A DNA stretch of 64,000 nucleotides from Ferruginibacter albus (GCF_020042285.1 NZ_CP083388.1:558001-622000); one strand, 5' to 3'. Positions 9,126 through 18,309 are shown, numbered from the stretch's first letter. The notes: generated by a model not told the origin, from the sequence alone. Program-made: numbers and translations.

Positions 9126-10076
9126 ATGGAATCCAACGTAAAACTTTTCTCCGGCACTGGCTCTCGATATTTAGCAGAAAAAATCGCAAAAAAATTTGGC
9201 GAACCTTTAGGTAAGGTTAACATCCAAACTTTTAGTGACGGTGAAATAGGAGTAGAGTTCCAGGAAAGCATACGTGGACAATTTGTGTTTTTAATTCAAA
9301 GCACTTTTGCACCCACCGATAATATGATGGAATTGTTGTTGATGATTGATGCAGCAAAAAGGGCTTCGGCATATAAAGTAATTGCAGTTATTCCTTATTA
9401 CGGTTATGCAAGACAAGACCGGAAAGATCGTCCACGAGTTGCAATCGGTTCTAAGTTGGTAGCTAATATGCTTACTGCAGCCGGCGCAGACAGAGTGATC
9501 ACAATGGATCTACATGCTCCGCAAATTCAAGGCTATTTTGATATTCCGGTTGATCATCTCGAATCTTCAGCCATCTTCATTCCTTATATTGAAGATTTAA
9601 AATTATCCAACCTAACCTTTGCAGCACCTGATGTTGGTAGTGCCAATCGTATTCGTGAGATCGCTTCTTATTTTGAAGTGGAAATGGTTATCTGCGATAA
9701 GCACCGCAAACGTGCCAACGAAATTGCCAGCATGGTGGTAATTGGCGATGTTACAGATAAAGACATTGTACTTATTGACGACATTTGTGATACCGGTGGT
9801 ACATTGGCTAAAAGCGCCGGATTATTAAAAGAAAAAGGAGCCCGCAGTGTTCGTGCTTTTTGTACGCATCCGGTGTTAAGCGGCAAGGCTTATGATAATA
9901 TCAACAACAGTGTGTTGGAAGAGCTGGTTGTTTCCGACACTATTCCTTTAAAACAAGAGACAGGTAAAATAAAAGTAGTATCTACGGATGACCTATTTGC
10001 TACAGCTATTCGGAATGCTTTTGAAAATAAAAGCATCAACAGTCTTTTTCTTCGCAGCATGAGAGAGAAGAAGTAA
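9126..10076 (+). CDS. prs: Ribose-phosphate pyrophosphokinase
   Basis: 316 aa, the full family length. It makes PRPP from ribose 5-phosphate and ATP, feeding purine, pyrimidine, histidine and tryptophan synthesis. Seen motifs: the flexible-loop segment YYGYARQDRKDRPR, the His-containing DLHAPQIQGYFDIPVDHL, and the PRPP loop VLIDDICDTGGTL. It starts divergently from radC with a 66-bp gap that holds a one-mismatch TAnnTTTG element (TAATTTCG). Confidence 0.97.
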   Translation: MESNVKLFSGTGSRYLAEKIAKKFGEPLGKVNIQTFSDGEIGVEFQESIRGQFVFLIQSTFAPTDNMMELLLMIDAAKRASAYKVIAVIPYYGYARQDRKDRPRVAIGSKLVANMLTAAGADRVITMDLHAPQIQGYFDIPVDHLESSAIFIPYIEDLKLSNLTFAAPDVGSANRIREIASYFEVEMVICDKHRKRANEIASMVVIGDVTDKDIVLIDDICDTGGTLAKSAGLLKEKGARSVRAFCTHPVLSGKAYDNINNSVLEELVVSDTIPLKQETGKIKVVSTDDLFATAIRNAFENKSINSLFLRSMREKK

Positions 10077-10114
10077 TTTCTTTTGGGCTGTCAACTTTAG
10101 TACATATTGAACAC

Positions 10115-10208
10115 TGGTTCGGGCTGTTCGCTGCAAGTCCGCCACGGCCCAACGCACAAATCCTCAGCGGGCTTTCCGCTTCCATCCCCCAGCCTATCAG
10201 CGGAAATG
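10115..10208. repeat. GC-rich intergenic element resembling a Bacteroidota dispersed repeat
   Basis: Between prs and the L25 gene, a GC-rich run starts with TTCGGGCTGTTCGCTGCAAG and contains AGCGGGCTTTCCGCT, a 5-bp-stem hairpin, then GCTTCCATCCC. From memory, intergenic elements with the words CGGGCT and CCGCT are widespread in this phylum. No open frame of note crosses it. Confidence 0.4.
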
Positions 10209-10291
10209 CCAAAAATCAACAAACCCTTGCAGATTCTGCCTTGGCGATTAAATAAATCGTAGATCGTACGTCATAAACCGTAAATTTTCCT

Positions 10292-10299
10292 TACTTTTG
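10292..10299 (+). promoter_or_regulatory. -7 promoter element of the L25 gene
   Basis: TACTTTTG matches TAnnTTTG exactly, 21 bp before the chosen ATG at 10321. It argues against the longer in-frame TTG start at 10297, which would lie inside the promoter. Confidence 0.65.
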
Positions 10300-10320
10300 C
10301 GCCTCATTAAAATTTTTAAA

Positions 10321-10944
10321 ATGAAAACGATTACAATCGAAGGACAAATCAGGACCGAATTTGGCAAAGCAGCCACCCGCCAACTTCGCTCTGAGGAAAA
10401 AGTGCCAGCTGTAATTTATGGAGGTGCACAGGAGGTTAACTTTTCAGCTCCTGCAGCGGCATTTAAAAGCGTGGTGTATACACCCGATTTTACGGTTATT
10501 GATGTACAAGTAGGTGGTAAATCACACAAATGCGTGCTAAAAGATCTGCAATTTGACAAAGTAACTGACTCATTAGCTCACGTTGACTTTTTAGAATTAG
10601 TAGAAGACAAAAAAGTAGTAGTAACCTTGCCTATTAAATTTGTAGGTACTCCTGCCGGCGTAAAAGCGGGTGGTAAATTGGTTACTAAGATCAAATCGTT
10701 GAAAGTAAAATTGTATCCAAAAGATTTGCGTGAAAACATTGAAGTGGATATTTCGGCATTAGAATTAAACGGTAACGTTCGTGTAGAAGATGTAAAAGCA
10801 GAAAACGTAGAGATCATGAACTCTCCTCGTATTCCTATTGCATCCGTAACATTAACGCGTCAGCTGAAACAGGAAGAAGCTGCTGCTCCAAAAGCAGAAG
10901 CTGCAAAAGCACCTGCTGCTGCTGCACCTGCTGCGAAAAAATAA
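10321..10944 (+). CDS. rplY: 50S ribosomal protein L25/Ctc
   Basis: 207 aa, the long L25/Ctc form. The N-terminal L25 domain that binds 5S rRNA begins MKTITIEGQIRTEFGKAATR. A C-terminal beta domain follows (about 95-185), ending in an Ala/Pro/Lys-rich tail built from AAPKAEAAKAPAAAA-like units that is probably disordered. The start is the ATG just after a canonical promoter element. It stands alone between prs and yidC with its own promoter and terminator. Confidence 0.95.
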   Translation: MKTITIEGQIRTEFGKAATRQLRSEEKVPAVIYGGAQEVNFSAPAAAFKSVVYTPDFTVIDVQVGGKSHKCVLKDLQFDKVTDSLAHVDFLELVEDKKVVVTLPIKFVGTPAGVKAGGKLVTKIKSLKVKLYPKDLRENIEVDISALELNGNVRVEDVKAENVEIMNSPRIPIASVTLTRQLKQEEAAAPKAEAAKAPAAAAPAAKK

Positions 10945-10964
10945 ATCTAATTTTTTCTTATACA

Positions 10965-10988
10965 AGCCCCGTTCTGCGGGGCTTTTTT
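10965..10988 (+). terminator. Terminator after the L25 gene
   Basis: Perfect stem AGCCCCG/CGGGGCT with a 5-nt loop TTCTG and a T6 tail. Confidence 0.9.
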
Positions 10989-11063
10989 AATAATATCAAT
11001 TAAGGTAAACTATTAAACCATAAACGGTTAAACTTAATTAACTTGCGCACTTAAATTTTAAAT

Positions 11064-12917
11064 ATGGGATTTGATAGAAATACGATAATAGGATTTGTGC
11101 TGATAGGGTTATTAATGGCTGGCTTCTTTTATTTCAACATGAAAGACCAGAATGCTTACGAAGCAAAACAAAAAATAATGGCGGATTCTATTGCACAGGT
11201 GCAAAGACAAGTAGCAATAAGAGATTCTGTTGCCTATTTAAAAAATCATCCTAAACAAGATAGTGTTAAAGCAGCAGGACCCATAAATGTTTTTAAAAAA
11301 CAGGATAATGCAGTTGAACAATTAAGTGTATTGGAAAATGCGGTAGTTAAAATAACATTTACCAATAAGGGAGCACAGCCTAAATCGGTTGAACTAAAAA
11401 AGTATAAAACCTTTGATGGTAAACCGGTAATATTATTAAACAACGACTCTTCTAACTTTTCTTATAGAATAAATTCGGGAGATGGTGGAACTGCATCAAT
11501 AAATGATCTCAGTTTTTCAAACGGAGTTGTAACAACCAACGCGGATAAAAGTCAAAATATTTCCTTTAGCTTAAAAGATTCAAGCGGTAAAGAAATAACA
11601 CATCAATATACATTACATGCTGATGATTATTTGCTGGATTTTTCTCTTGGAATAAATGGAGCTGATAAATTAGTTACACAAAATACGTTGAATCTTTCAT
11701 GGCAGGTAAGAGCAACACAGATTGAAAAAGATGTTCATTATGAAAGACAGCAAATGCAGGTTGGCTATTTAACTGATGACAAATACGATTTTGAACGAGG
11801 TACAGGCATTGGTGAAAAAACTTTTGAAAAGCCGGTTGACTGGTTAAGCGTTAAACAACAATTCTTTATTACGGCATTAGCAGATAAAAATAAATTTCAA
11901 AGCGCTACTATTGATTGGCGAGCACCTCTTGTTGATGATTCCGGTACCACCTTATTACAATCAACAGCTAATTTGCATCTGCCCTTAAATGGCAGCACTG
12001 CTGCTGTTCCCTTACAATTTTATTTTGGACCAAGCGATTATCATGTATTGAACAAGTATAATAATGGTATGTCTCAAATTGTACCTTACGGAAGCGGACT
12101 GTTTGCATTTGTAAAATATATTAATCGCCATGTATTATTACCGGTGTTTGATTTCTTAAAAGATCATGTGGTTAGCATGGGTGTGGTAATTCTTTTGTTG
12201 ACTTTATTTATCCGCATCCTTACATCGCCAATCTTATATAAGAGTTATGTTAGTGGCGCTAAAATGAAAGCATTAAAACCGGAGATCGATAAGTTAAAGG
12301 AAAAATACGGCAGTGATCAACAGGCAATGAGCATGGAGCAAATGAAGCTTTGGAAAAGTGCAGGAGTAAGCCCGTTAGGAGGTTGTTTGCCGGCAGTGCT
12401 GCAGATTCCCATCTTTATGTCATTATACTATTTCTTCCAATCTAATATTGATTTACGTGGACAATCGTTTTGGTGGGCGAAAGATCTGGCGTCGTATGAT
12501 GTAATTGCCAAACTTCCTTTTTCTATTCCTTTCTATGGAGATCATGTAAGCTTATTTACATTAACGGCAGTCGCAACAAGTTTATTGATCTCAATATATG
12601 GAATGGCTAACATGCAGGATAATTCAAATCCTGCTATGAAGTACATGCCTTACATTTTTCCTGTTTTATTATTAGGAGTATTTAATAGATTACCTGCAGC
12701 GTTAACATGGTATTACACCATTTCAAACTCAATAACACTTATTCTCCAGGTTGTAATTCAGAAATATATTATTGACCACAATAAGATATTAGCACAAATA
12801 GAAGAGAACCGTAAAAAGCCTGTAAAAATGAGCAAGCTGCAGCAGCGTATCCAGGAAATGCAGGAAAGCAACAAAAAAGCGCAGGACAATTTAAATAAGC
12901 GTAAAGGAAATATCTAA
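11064..12917 (+). CDS. yidC: Membrane protein insertase YidC
   Basis: 617 aa. An N-terminal transmembrane helix (about 6-24) is followed by a large periplasmic beta-domain (about 60-360). The conserved Oxa1/YidC core begins near 370, with five hydrophobic segments and the conserved hydrophilic-groove arginine in LLTLFIRILTSPILYKSY. The lysine-rich C-terminal tail (MSKLQQRIQEMQESNKKAQ) likely contacts ribosomes. The protein inserts and folds inner-membrane proteins, alone or with SecYEG; secY is also in this window. The start is the ATG giving MGFDRNTIIGFVLIG. Confidence 0.97.
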   Translation: MGFDRNTIIGFVLIGLLMAGFFYFNMKDQNAYEAKQKIMADSIAQVQRQVAIRDSVAYLKNHPKQDSVKAAGPINVFKKQDNAVEQLSVLENAVVKITFTNKGAQPKSVELKKYKTFDGKPVILLNNDSSNFSYRINSGDGGTASINDLSFSNGVVTTNADKSQNISFSLKDSSGKEITHQYTLHADDYLLDFSLGINGADKLVTQNTLNLSWQVRATQIEKDVHYERQQMQVGYLTDDKYDFERGTGIGEKTFEKPVDWLSVKQQFFITALADKNKFQSATIDWRAPLVDDSGTTLLQSTANLHLPLNGSTAAVPLQFYFGPSDYHVLNKYNNGMSQIVPYGSGLFAFVKYINRHVLLPVFDFLKDHVVSMGVVILLLTLFIRILTSPILYKSYVSGAKMKALKPEIDKLKEKYGSDQQAMSMEQMKLWKSAGVSPLGGCLPAVLQIPIFMSLYYFFQSNIDLRGQSFWWAKDLASYDVIAKLPFSIPFYGDHVSLFTLTAVATSLLISIYGMANMQDNSNPAMKYMPYIFPVLLLGVFNRLPAALTWYYTISNSITLILQVVIQKYIIDHNKILAQIEENRKKPVKMSKLQQRIQEMQESNKKAQDNLNKRKGNI

Positions 12918-12940
12918 TTCACTTCCTGTTAAATATTTAC

Positions 12941-12976
12941 GACCTGTAAACTATTGTATTGTTTACGGGTCTTTTT
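12941..12976 (+). terminator. Terminator after yidC
   Basis: 11-bp stem (12941-12951 with 12961-12971, one G-T pair), 9-nt loop, T5 tail. Confidence 0.85.
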
Positions 12977-13008
12977 ATTATTACTATCTTTAAGGTAATA
13001 AGTTAAAA

Positions 13009-13650
13009 ATGAAAAAAATTATACTATTAGGAGCAAGTCTTTTCTTTCTTAAATATCAATTGTTCTCTCAGAAAACGCTTTCAGAAGGAACGATCTCTTA
13101 TACTACTTACATTAAAAATGCTGATAAAGGAAATGCTGTTACAGACAGTGCCACAACTACCATATATATTAAAGGTGGCTTAAGTCGTGTTGACCTGGTA
13201 AATGCTTTGGGTAACGAAACTACCATACACAATGCAAAAGATGGAAGCAGTGTGATTTTAAAACAATACAGCGGACAAAAGCTAATGATCACACTAACAA
13301 AAGATAACTGGGATGATAAGTTTAAAAAGTTTACCGGTGTAACATTTAAAACTACTGCCGAAACTAAAAAGATCAATGGTTATACCTGTAAGCAGGCAAC
13401 GGCACAATTAGAAAATGGAACCTCAATAACAGTTTACTATACAACAGACATAACAGTCTTTGATAAGGAATATGAGCCTTTATTTAAAAATATTCCCGGT
13501 CTACCTGTTCAATATGAGTTTCAAAAAGGTAAAATGACGTTCTTATATACATTGTCTTCTATAGATTTTAGTCCCGTTGCTACTGCTAAATTTGATATCC
13601 CAAAATCAGGTTACCGGGTAATGACCTACGATGAAAGTCAACAGAAATAG
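13009..13650 (+). CDS. Secreted GLPGLI/DUF4412-like protein
   Basis: 213 aa with a signal peptide (KKIILLGASLFFLKYQLFSQ). The mature part begins with an EGTISYTTYIK strand and continues with alternating strands, a TCKQATAQLENG segment and NIPGLPVQYEFQKG near the end, resembling DUF4412 and the Bacteroidota GLPGLI family of periplasmic or surface proteins. No function is known for these families. A TATCTTTA near-match promoter lies about 20 bp upstream. The gene has its own terminators on both sides. Confidence 0.62.
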   Translation: MKKIILLGASLFFLKYQLFSQKTLSEGTISYTTYIKNADKGNAVTDSATTTIYIKGGLSRVDLVNALGNETTIHNAKDGSSVILKQYSGQKLMITLTKDNWDDKFKKFTGVTFKTTAETKKINGYTCKQATAQLENGTSITVYYTTDITVFDKEYEPLFKNIPGLPVQYEFQKGKMTFLYTLSSIDFSPVATAKFDIPKSGYRVMTYDESQQK

Positions 13651-13657
13651 TAATAAA

Positions 13658-13680
13658 AAAGCCCTCGATTTGAGGGCTTT
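13658..13680. terminator. Hairpin between convergent genes
   Basis: Stem AAAGCCCTC/GAGGGCTTT with loop GATTT. The U-tract is longer on the minus strand (T6) than on the plus strand (T3), so it serves chiefly the minus-strand gene and more weakly the plus-strand one. Confidence 0.8.
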
Positions 13681-13701
13681 AAAATGACTTTTAGTAAGCA
13701 A

Positions 13702-14061
13702 TTATTTTGGCTGAATTACTAATTTGAAACCGGTATAACCTTTACTGCTTTCAGGCATTAGTATTTTGTGTTTGTAAGGAATAATATAAGTTGTATTCCC
13801 TTTTTGGTAAGTAACTATCGAGTTTTCAATAATGGAACTTCCAATAGTCTGAGTACCAGTCAAAAAGCTACCTTTATATTTTAAGCCTGATTTCAGGTTA
13901 AATAAAATCGAATTTCTTAAACTTGTAGTTGTGGTAATGTTAAGAGCAGCGGTAGCGGACTTTTTCTTATTCTTCTTGCCTGAGCCTCTATCAGTTATAG
14001 CAGCCTGAACAGTGCAGAACACCAAAGTCACCAAAAGCATCGTTGAGAATAATCTGTTCAT
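13702..14061 (-). CDS. Small secreted protein of unknown function
   Basis: 119 aa. A signal peptide (LFSTMLLVTLVFCTVQAA) is followed by a basic patch (GSGKKNKKKS) and strand-rich sequence with TTTTSLRNSILFNLKSGLKY and a final GFKLVIQPK. I do not recognise a family. A strong hairpin downstream and a normal codon pattern support it being real. Confidence 0.6.
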   Translation of the reverse strand: MNRLFSTMLLVTLVFCTVQAAITDRGSGKKNKKKSATAALNITTTTSLRNSILFNLKSGLKYKGSFLTGTQTIGSSIIENSIVTYQKGNTTYIIPYKHKILMPESSKGYTGFKLVIQPK

Positions 14062-14218
14062 CTAGATTAAATTTTACGTTACAAATATATTAAAACTTTA
14101 CGGATTTGGCCCTAAGAGTTATCAATTTTTTTGACATTTTTTTAACCATTTTATTTAAAATAGTTAAAATATTGCTCGATATTTTAAATTTCATTAATTT
14201 ACAGTAATCCAAGTCAAC

Positions 14219-15640
14219 ATGAGTAAATATCCATATCGCCAGGACAGGGAAGAAATGAGGGAATTACTGAACCAGTACCAAAACCTCAAAAACGGGAAAG
14301 CCCACTCCTTTATCGAGGAAGATTCTTTTGAAAAGATCATCGATTACTTTGACGAGAAAGATCAGCTAAAAGACGCTATTGAGGCGGCTGATTACGCTAT
14401 TGAACAATATCCTTATTCCTCCTCTTTATTAATTAAAAAGGCAGATCTGCTCATTGCCAATAAACAATACAAAGAATCACTCTATTATTTGGGAAAAGCA
14501 GAAGTGCTGGATGTAAGTGATATCAATTTATATATATTAAAAACGGATGCCTATCTCGCCCTGGACCAGCAGGAAAAAGCTGCTGTCGTTTTGGAGGCTG
14601 CATTAGATTATTTCAGCGGTGATGAGCGCCTGGAGTTATTATTTGAATTGGCAGATGTGTACGATGACTACGAAAATTTTGAAAAAGTATTTGATTGCCT
14701 CAAAATGATTTTGGAGCAAGACCCCAATAATGAAGAGGCTTTGTATAAAATTTGTTTCTGGACTGATTTTACAGGCAGAAATGAAGAAGGTATCCGGCTG
14801 CATCAAAAAATAATTGATGATTATCCATTTAGTGAATTGGCATGGTTTAACCTGGCTGCAGCTTACCAGGGGATAAAACTTTATGAAAAAGCAATTGATG
14901 CCTATCAATATGCAGTAGCTATTGACGAAAAGTTTGATTATGCATGGCGTAATATGGGCGATGCTTATCTGCGTTTGAGAAAATACAAAGAAGCCATTGA
15001 AGCACTGCAAAAAGTATTGGAATTGTCACGTCCGGAAGACGTTATTTATGAAGCAATAGGGCATTGTTACGATAAGATGCAGAATTATGCCCAGGCAAGA
15101 TTTCATTACAGAAAAGCAGTGCATTTAAACCAGGAAGATAGTCAACTACATTATAAAATAGCTTGTACGTATATGAACGAAAGTGAGTGGGAGCGGGCTA
15201 TTAAAAGCCTGGAAGCAGCTATGCGTATTCACCCTTCTCAATCTGAATATAATTTAGCAATGGGACAATGTTACAGCGAATCAGGAAAAGTAGAAGAAGC
15301 TATTCAATATTTTGCGCAGGCATTAAAAATAAAACCTAAAAATGTCAATTACTGGCTGGAATTATTACGTTTTCTGTACAAATCAGACTGTTTTGAAGAA
15401 GGCGTTGAATATACAGATTATGCTATAAAACAAACAGCAGATAAGCCCATATTCCTATTTTATAAAAGCGCTTTTCTGTTCGCATTAGGTAAATCAAAAG
15501 AGGCGTTACTACAATTGGAAGAAGGAATGGCGAAAGCCCCTAAACTTATTAAGAAATTAATTGAATTAAATCCTGCTATATTGCAAAGTCAGCCGGTGGT
15601 TGATATTATTGCACGCTTTAAAAGAAATAAATCCATTTAA
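14219..15640 (+). CDS. Tetratricopeptide repeat protein
   Basis: 473 aa, cytoplasmic (no signal peptide), almost wholly built of TPR helices from about residue 35 onward. Clear units include LAWFNLAAAYQGIKLYEKAI, YAWRNMGDAYLRLRKYKEAI and QLHYKIACTYMNESEWERAI. At least ten repeats can be read. TPR arrays are protein-interaction scaffolds; no partner is evident from context. It stands alone between a minus-strand gene and the comA-aroE pair. Confidence 0.85.
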   Translation: MSKYPYRQDREEMRELLNQYQNLKNGKAHSFIEEDSFEKIIDYFDEKDQLKDAIEAADYAIEQYPYSSSLLIKKADLLIANKQYKESLYYLGKAEVLDVSDINLYILKTDAYLALDQQEKAAVVLEAALDYFSGDERLELLFELADVYDDYENFEKVFDCLKMILEQDPNNEEALYKICFWTDFTGRNEEGIRLHQKIIDDYPFSELAWFNLAAAYQGIKLYEKAIDAYQYAVAIDEKFDYAWRNMGDAYLRLRKYKEAIEALQKVLELSRPEDVIYEAIGHCYDKMQNYAQARFHYRKAVHLNQEDSQLHYKIACTYMNESEWERAIKSLEAAMRIHPSQSEYNLAMGQCYSESGKVEEAIQYFAQALKIKPKNVNYWLELLRFLYKSDCFEEGVEYTDYAIKQTADKPIFLFYKSAFLFALGKSKEALLQLEEGMAKAPKLIKKLIELNPAILQSQPVVDIIARFKRNKSI

Positions 15641-15712
15641 TAATCATTAGTCCACTAATTTAATAGGGTTGTTAATTGCTTTAACAATGATGGTAGATTG
15701 CATTGTAGTGGT

Positions 15713-15720
15713 TATCTTTG
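15713..15720 (+). promoter_or_regulatory. -7 promoter element of comA-aroE
   Basis: TATCTTTG matches TAnnTTTG exactly, 21 bp before the comA-like start. Confidence 0.65.
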
Positions 15721-15741
15721 CCGCACTTTTAAAAAAATCAG

Positions 15742-16518
15742 ATGAGCATGAATTTTAATCTTACACAGATGCCTCAACGTAATCAAAGGCCTCGTACTCA
15801 TGGCATTACTATGGTGATGGATAAAGGCTTAAGCATTGGAGAGGCAAAAAACTTCATGAGTATTGCTCACCCTCATGTTGATATTGTAAAGTTGGGATTT
15901 GGAACTTCTTTTGTTACACCTAATCTTAAAGAAAAGCTGGAAGTATATCGTTCATATGATATTCCGGTATATTTTGGCGGTACTTTGTTTGAAGCTTTTT
16001 TAGTTCGCAACCAGTTTAATGATTACATAAATGTTTGTAAAGAATTTGGGATCTCTTACATGGAAGTGAGTGATGGTTCTATTACAATTCCCCATGCAGA
16101 AAAATGCGCTTATATTGAAAAACTTACTAAGCATGGAACGGTATTAAGCGAAGTTGGAAGTAAAGATGCTGCACATATTATTCCTCCTTATAAATGGATC
16201 GAATTAATGAAAGCTGAACTGGAAGCGGGCTCCAGCTATGTTATTGCAGAAGCAAGAGAATCGGGGAATGTTGGCATTTATAGAGGTTCAGGCGAAGTGA
16301 GGGAAGGCCTGGTGCAGGAAATTTTAACTCAGATCCCGGAAGAAAAAATATTGTGGGAAGCTCCTCAAAAAGAACAACAATTGTATTTTTTAGAATTGAT
16401 CGGTTGCAATGTAAACCTTGGCAATATAGCACCTTCGGAAGTAATTGCATTAGAAGCAATGCGTGTTGGTTTACGCGGAGACTCTTTCCATTTGTATCTT
16501 AATAAAGAAAATGCTTAA
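15742..16518 (+). CDS. comA: Phosphosulfolactate synthase-like protein (ComA family)
   Basis: 258 aa, similar in length to ComA, which adds sulfite to phosphoenolpyruvate to give phosphosulfolactate. The TIM-barrel family pattern is visible: GITMVMDKGLSIGEAKNF, VDIVKLGFGTSF, PVYFGGTLFE, YMEVSDGSI, VLSEVGSKD and YVIAEARESG. In archaea the product leads to coenzyme M. In Bacteroidota it could supply sulfolactate or cysteate, for example for sulfonolipids, but that is inference. The start is ATGAGCATG; the second ATG two codons on is possible. It overlaps aroE by one base (TAATG), so the two are translationally coupled. Confidence 0.85.
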   Translation: MSMNFNLTQMPQRNQRPRTHGITMVMDKGLSIGEAKNFMSIAHPHVDIVKLGFGTSFVTPNLKEKLEVYRSYDIPVYFGGTLFEAFLVRNQFNDYINVCKEFGISYMEVSDGSITIPHAEKCAYIEKLTKHGTVLSEVGSKDAAHIIPPYKWIELMKAELEAGSSYVIAEARESGNVGIYRGSGEVREGLVQEILTQIPEEKILWEAPQKEQQLYFLELIGCNVNLGNIAPSEVIALEAMRVGLRGDSFHLYLNKENA

Positions 16519-17255
16519 TGAAGCTTTACGGTTTAATAGGTTATCCACTGGGGCATTCTTTTTCAAAAGAATATTTTACTAAAAAATTTGAAAGAGAAAA
16601 CCTTACTGATTGTTCCTTTGAAGCTTTTCCTATACCAACTATTGAAGAATTCCCGGCGTTAATAAAAAACAATCCTTCATTAAAAGGTTTAAGCGTAACT
16701 ATTCCCTACAAAGAGCAGGTTTTACAATACATTACAGAACTTTCAGACGAAGTAAAATTTATTGGCGCTACCAATAGTATTAAAATAAGCGGTGATAAAT
16801 TAATTGGCTATAATACAGATATTATAGGTTTTGAACAATCGTTCTCCAGGCATTTAAAACCTCACCATAAAAAGGCATTGATATTAGGCACGGGCGGTGC
16901 GGCAAAAGCTGTACAATATGTGTTGCAAAAATTGAATATTGAATTTTTAACAGTAACCCGAAATGCTGAACTGAAGCATGGTTTCATCAATTACTCTTCC
17001 ATAAACGAAGTTATAGGTAAGGAATATACAGTAATCATTAATTGTTCACCGGTTGGCACTTTTCCTAATGCAGATGTTTGCCCTGACATACCTTATAGCT
17101 TATTAACTTCTGATCATTATTTATTTGATCTGGTATATAATCCTGCTAAAACATTATTCTTACAAAAAGGAGAAGAGAAGGGCACAGCTATTCAAAACGG
17201 ATACGATATGTTGGTGTTACAGGCAGAAGCAAGCTGGAAGATCTGGAATAGTTAA
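16518..17255 (+). CDS. aroE: Shikimate dehydrogenase
   Basis: 245 aa, a short form of the family. It reduces 3-dehydroshikimate to shikimate with NADPH in aromatic amino acid synthesis. Substrate-site motifs are visible: GYPLGHSFSKEYF, LKGLSVTIPYKEQVL (catalytic Lys) and GATNSIK with GYNTDIIGF (catalytic Asp). The nucleotide motif ALILGTGGAAKAVQYVL follows, and the C-terminus has QNGYDMLVLQAEASWKIW. It is coupled to comA upstream and convergent with the thioesterase gene, the two ends overlapping by 4 bp. Confidence 0.95.
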   Translation: MKLYGLIGYPLGHSFSKEYFTKKFERENLTDCSFEAFPIPTIEEFPALIKNNPSLKGLSVTIPYKEQVLQYITELSDEVKFIGATNSIKISGDKLIGYNTDIIGFEQSFSRHLKPHHKKALILGTGGAAKAVQYVLQKLNIEFLTVTRNAELKHGFINYSSINEVIGKEYTVIINCSPVGTFPNADVCPDIPYSLLTSDHYLFDLVYNPAKTLFLQKGEEKGTAIQNGYDMLVLQAEASWKIWNS

Positions 17256-17683
17256 TTCATAAGAATTGATTTTAAGCTCTCAGGTACAGCAACTACTTTC
17301 TTACTAGTATAATCGTAACAGATCATTCCTGTTTTAGCATTTGCCAATAAAACGTTTTCATCATTTCTTTTGGCAGATAATTGATAATACAATTCAAATC
17401 CAACTCTTGATATTTCTCCCGCAGATAATTTTATTTCAACGATATCTCCGTAAAAAGATTCACTCTTAAATTCAATAGCCAGGTCAGCCATTATCAATCC
17501 GCAGCCACCAACGTTTAGCTCGCTTAGGTCATGTTGTTGTAGCCATTGTACTCTTGCTTCATGAAGAATAGAAATAAATGAATCGTTGCCTACATGATTG
17601 CCGTAATTCAAGTCCGTTATACGTACAGGAATGGTAACAGTTCCAATTGCAGCGGAAGGTATTTCTATTTTAACTCTAGCCAT
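17252..17683 (-). CDS. Hotdog-fold acyl-CoA thioesterase (YbgC/FcbC type)
   Basis: 143 aa beginning MARVKIEIPS. A TTG three codons upstream is possible, but the ATG leaves a clean 5-nt gap after rdgB. The 4HBT-type pattern is present: RITDLNYGNHVGNDSFISI, with the Asp/Asn-Tyr-Asn-His stretch of the active site, then EARVQWLQQH, and the later strands IVEIKLSAGEI and VLLANAKTGMICYD. It probably hydrolyses acyl-CoA or acyl-ACP thioesters. It is the last gene of a three-gene operon with rdgB and a psi-like gene. Confidence 0.85.
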   Translation of the reverse strand: MARVKIEIPSAAIGTVTIPVRITDLNYGNHVGNDSFISILHEARVQWLQQHDLSELNVGGCGLIMADLAIEFKSESFYGDIVEIKLSAGEISRVGFELYYQLSAKRNDENVLLANAKTGMICYDYTSKKVVAVPESLKSILMN

Positions 17684-17688
17684 TTTAA

Positions 17689-18270
17689 TCAAACATTTTG
17701 TGTCAAAAAATCAATCAGTTTCTTCATCGCTTTTTTACGATGACTAAATAAATTCTTTTCTTCCATTTCCATTTCAGCAAAAGTTTTTTCGCTTCCGGCA
17801 GGAATAAAAATCGGGTCATACCCGAAGCCGTTAGTTCCTCTTTTCTCATCAATGATCTTTCCTTTACATATTCCTTCAAACTGATGTTCAATTCCGTTTT
17901 GTATTAACGAAATCACAGTTCTAAATTGAGCTTTCTTATTGTCAACATCTTTTAAATTCAATAATAATTTTTGAACGTTATCTTCAAAAGCCGCATGCTC
18001 ACCGGCATAACGGGCGCTTCTAACTCCAGGTTCGCCGTTTAATGCTTCTACTTCCAGGCCGGTATCTTCACTAAAACAGTTCTTGCCGGTAAGCGTATAA
18101 ATGGTAGAAGATTTTTCAGTAGCGTTCGCTTCCAATGTATTATGCGGTTCAGGAATATCTATATCAATGCCTGCTTCTTTTAAAGTAACTATATCAAACA
18201 AATTGCCTAATACTTTTCTTACTTCATTTACTTTATTCTGATTATTGGTAGCAAAAATTAATTTCTCCAT
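17689..18270 (-). CDS. rdgB: XTP/dITP pyrophosphatase (RdgB/HAM1)
   Basis: 193 aa, the usual length. It hydrolyses non-canonical dITP, XTP and ITP, keeping them out of DNA. Motifs: LIFATNNQNKVNEVRKVLG at the N-terminus, FSEDTGLEVEALNGEPGV, SARYAGE, TNGFGYDPIFIP and FSHRKKAMKKL, which together are diagnostic. It is the middle gene of a minus-strand operon. Confidence 0.96.
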   Translation of the reverse strand: MEKLIFATNNQNKVNEVRKVLGNLFDIVTLKEAGIDIDIPEPHNTLEANATEKSSTIYTLTGKNCFSEDTGLEVEALNGEPGVRSARYAGEHAAFEDNVQKLLLNLKDVDNKKAQFRTVISLIQNGIEHQFEGICKGKIIDEKRGTNGFGYDPIFIPAGSEKTFAEMEMEEKNLFSHRKKAMKKLIDFLTQNV

Positions 18271-18309
18271 TATATAAATATTCAGATGGTATCCGTTGTG
18301 TGAAACAAA

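Noticed and set aside
10297..10320. Longer start for the L25 gene
   Set aside because: The TTG start would lie within the promoter -7 element; the ATG at 10321 matches the family N-terminus.
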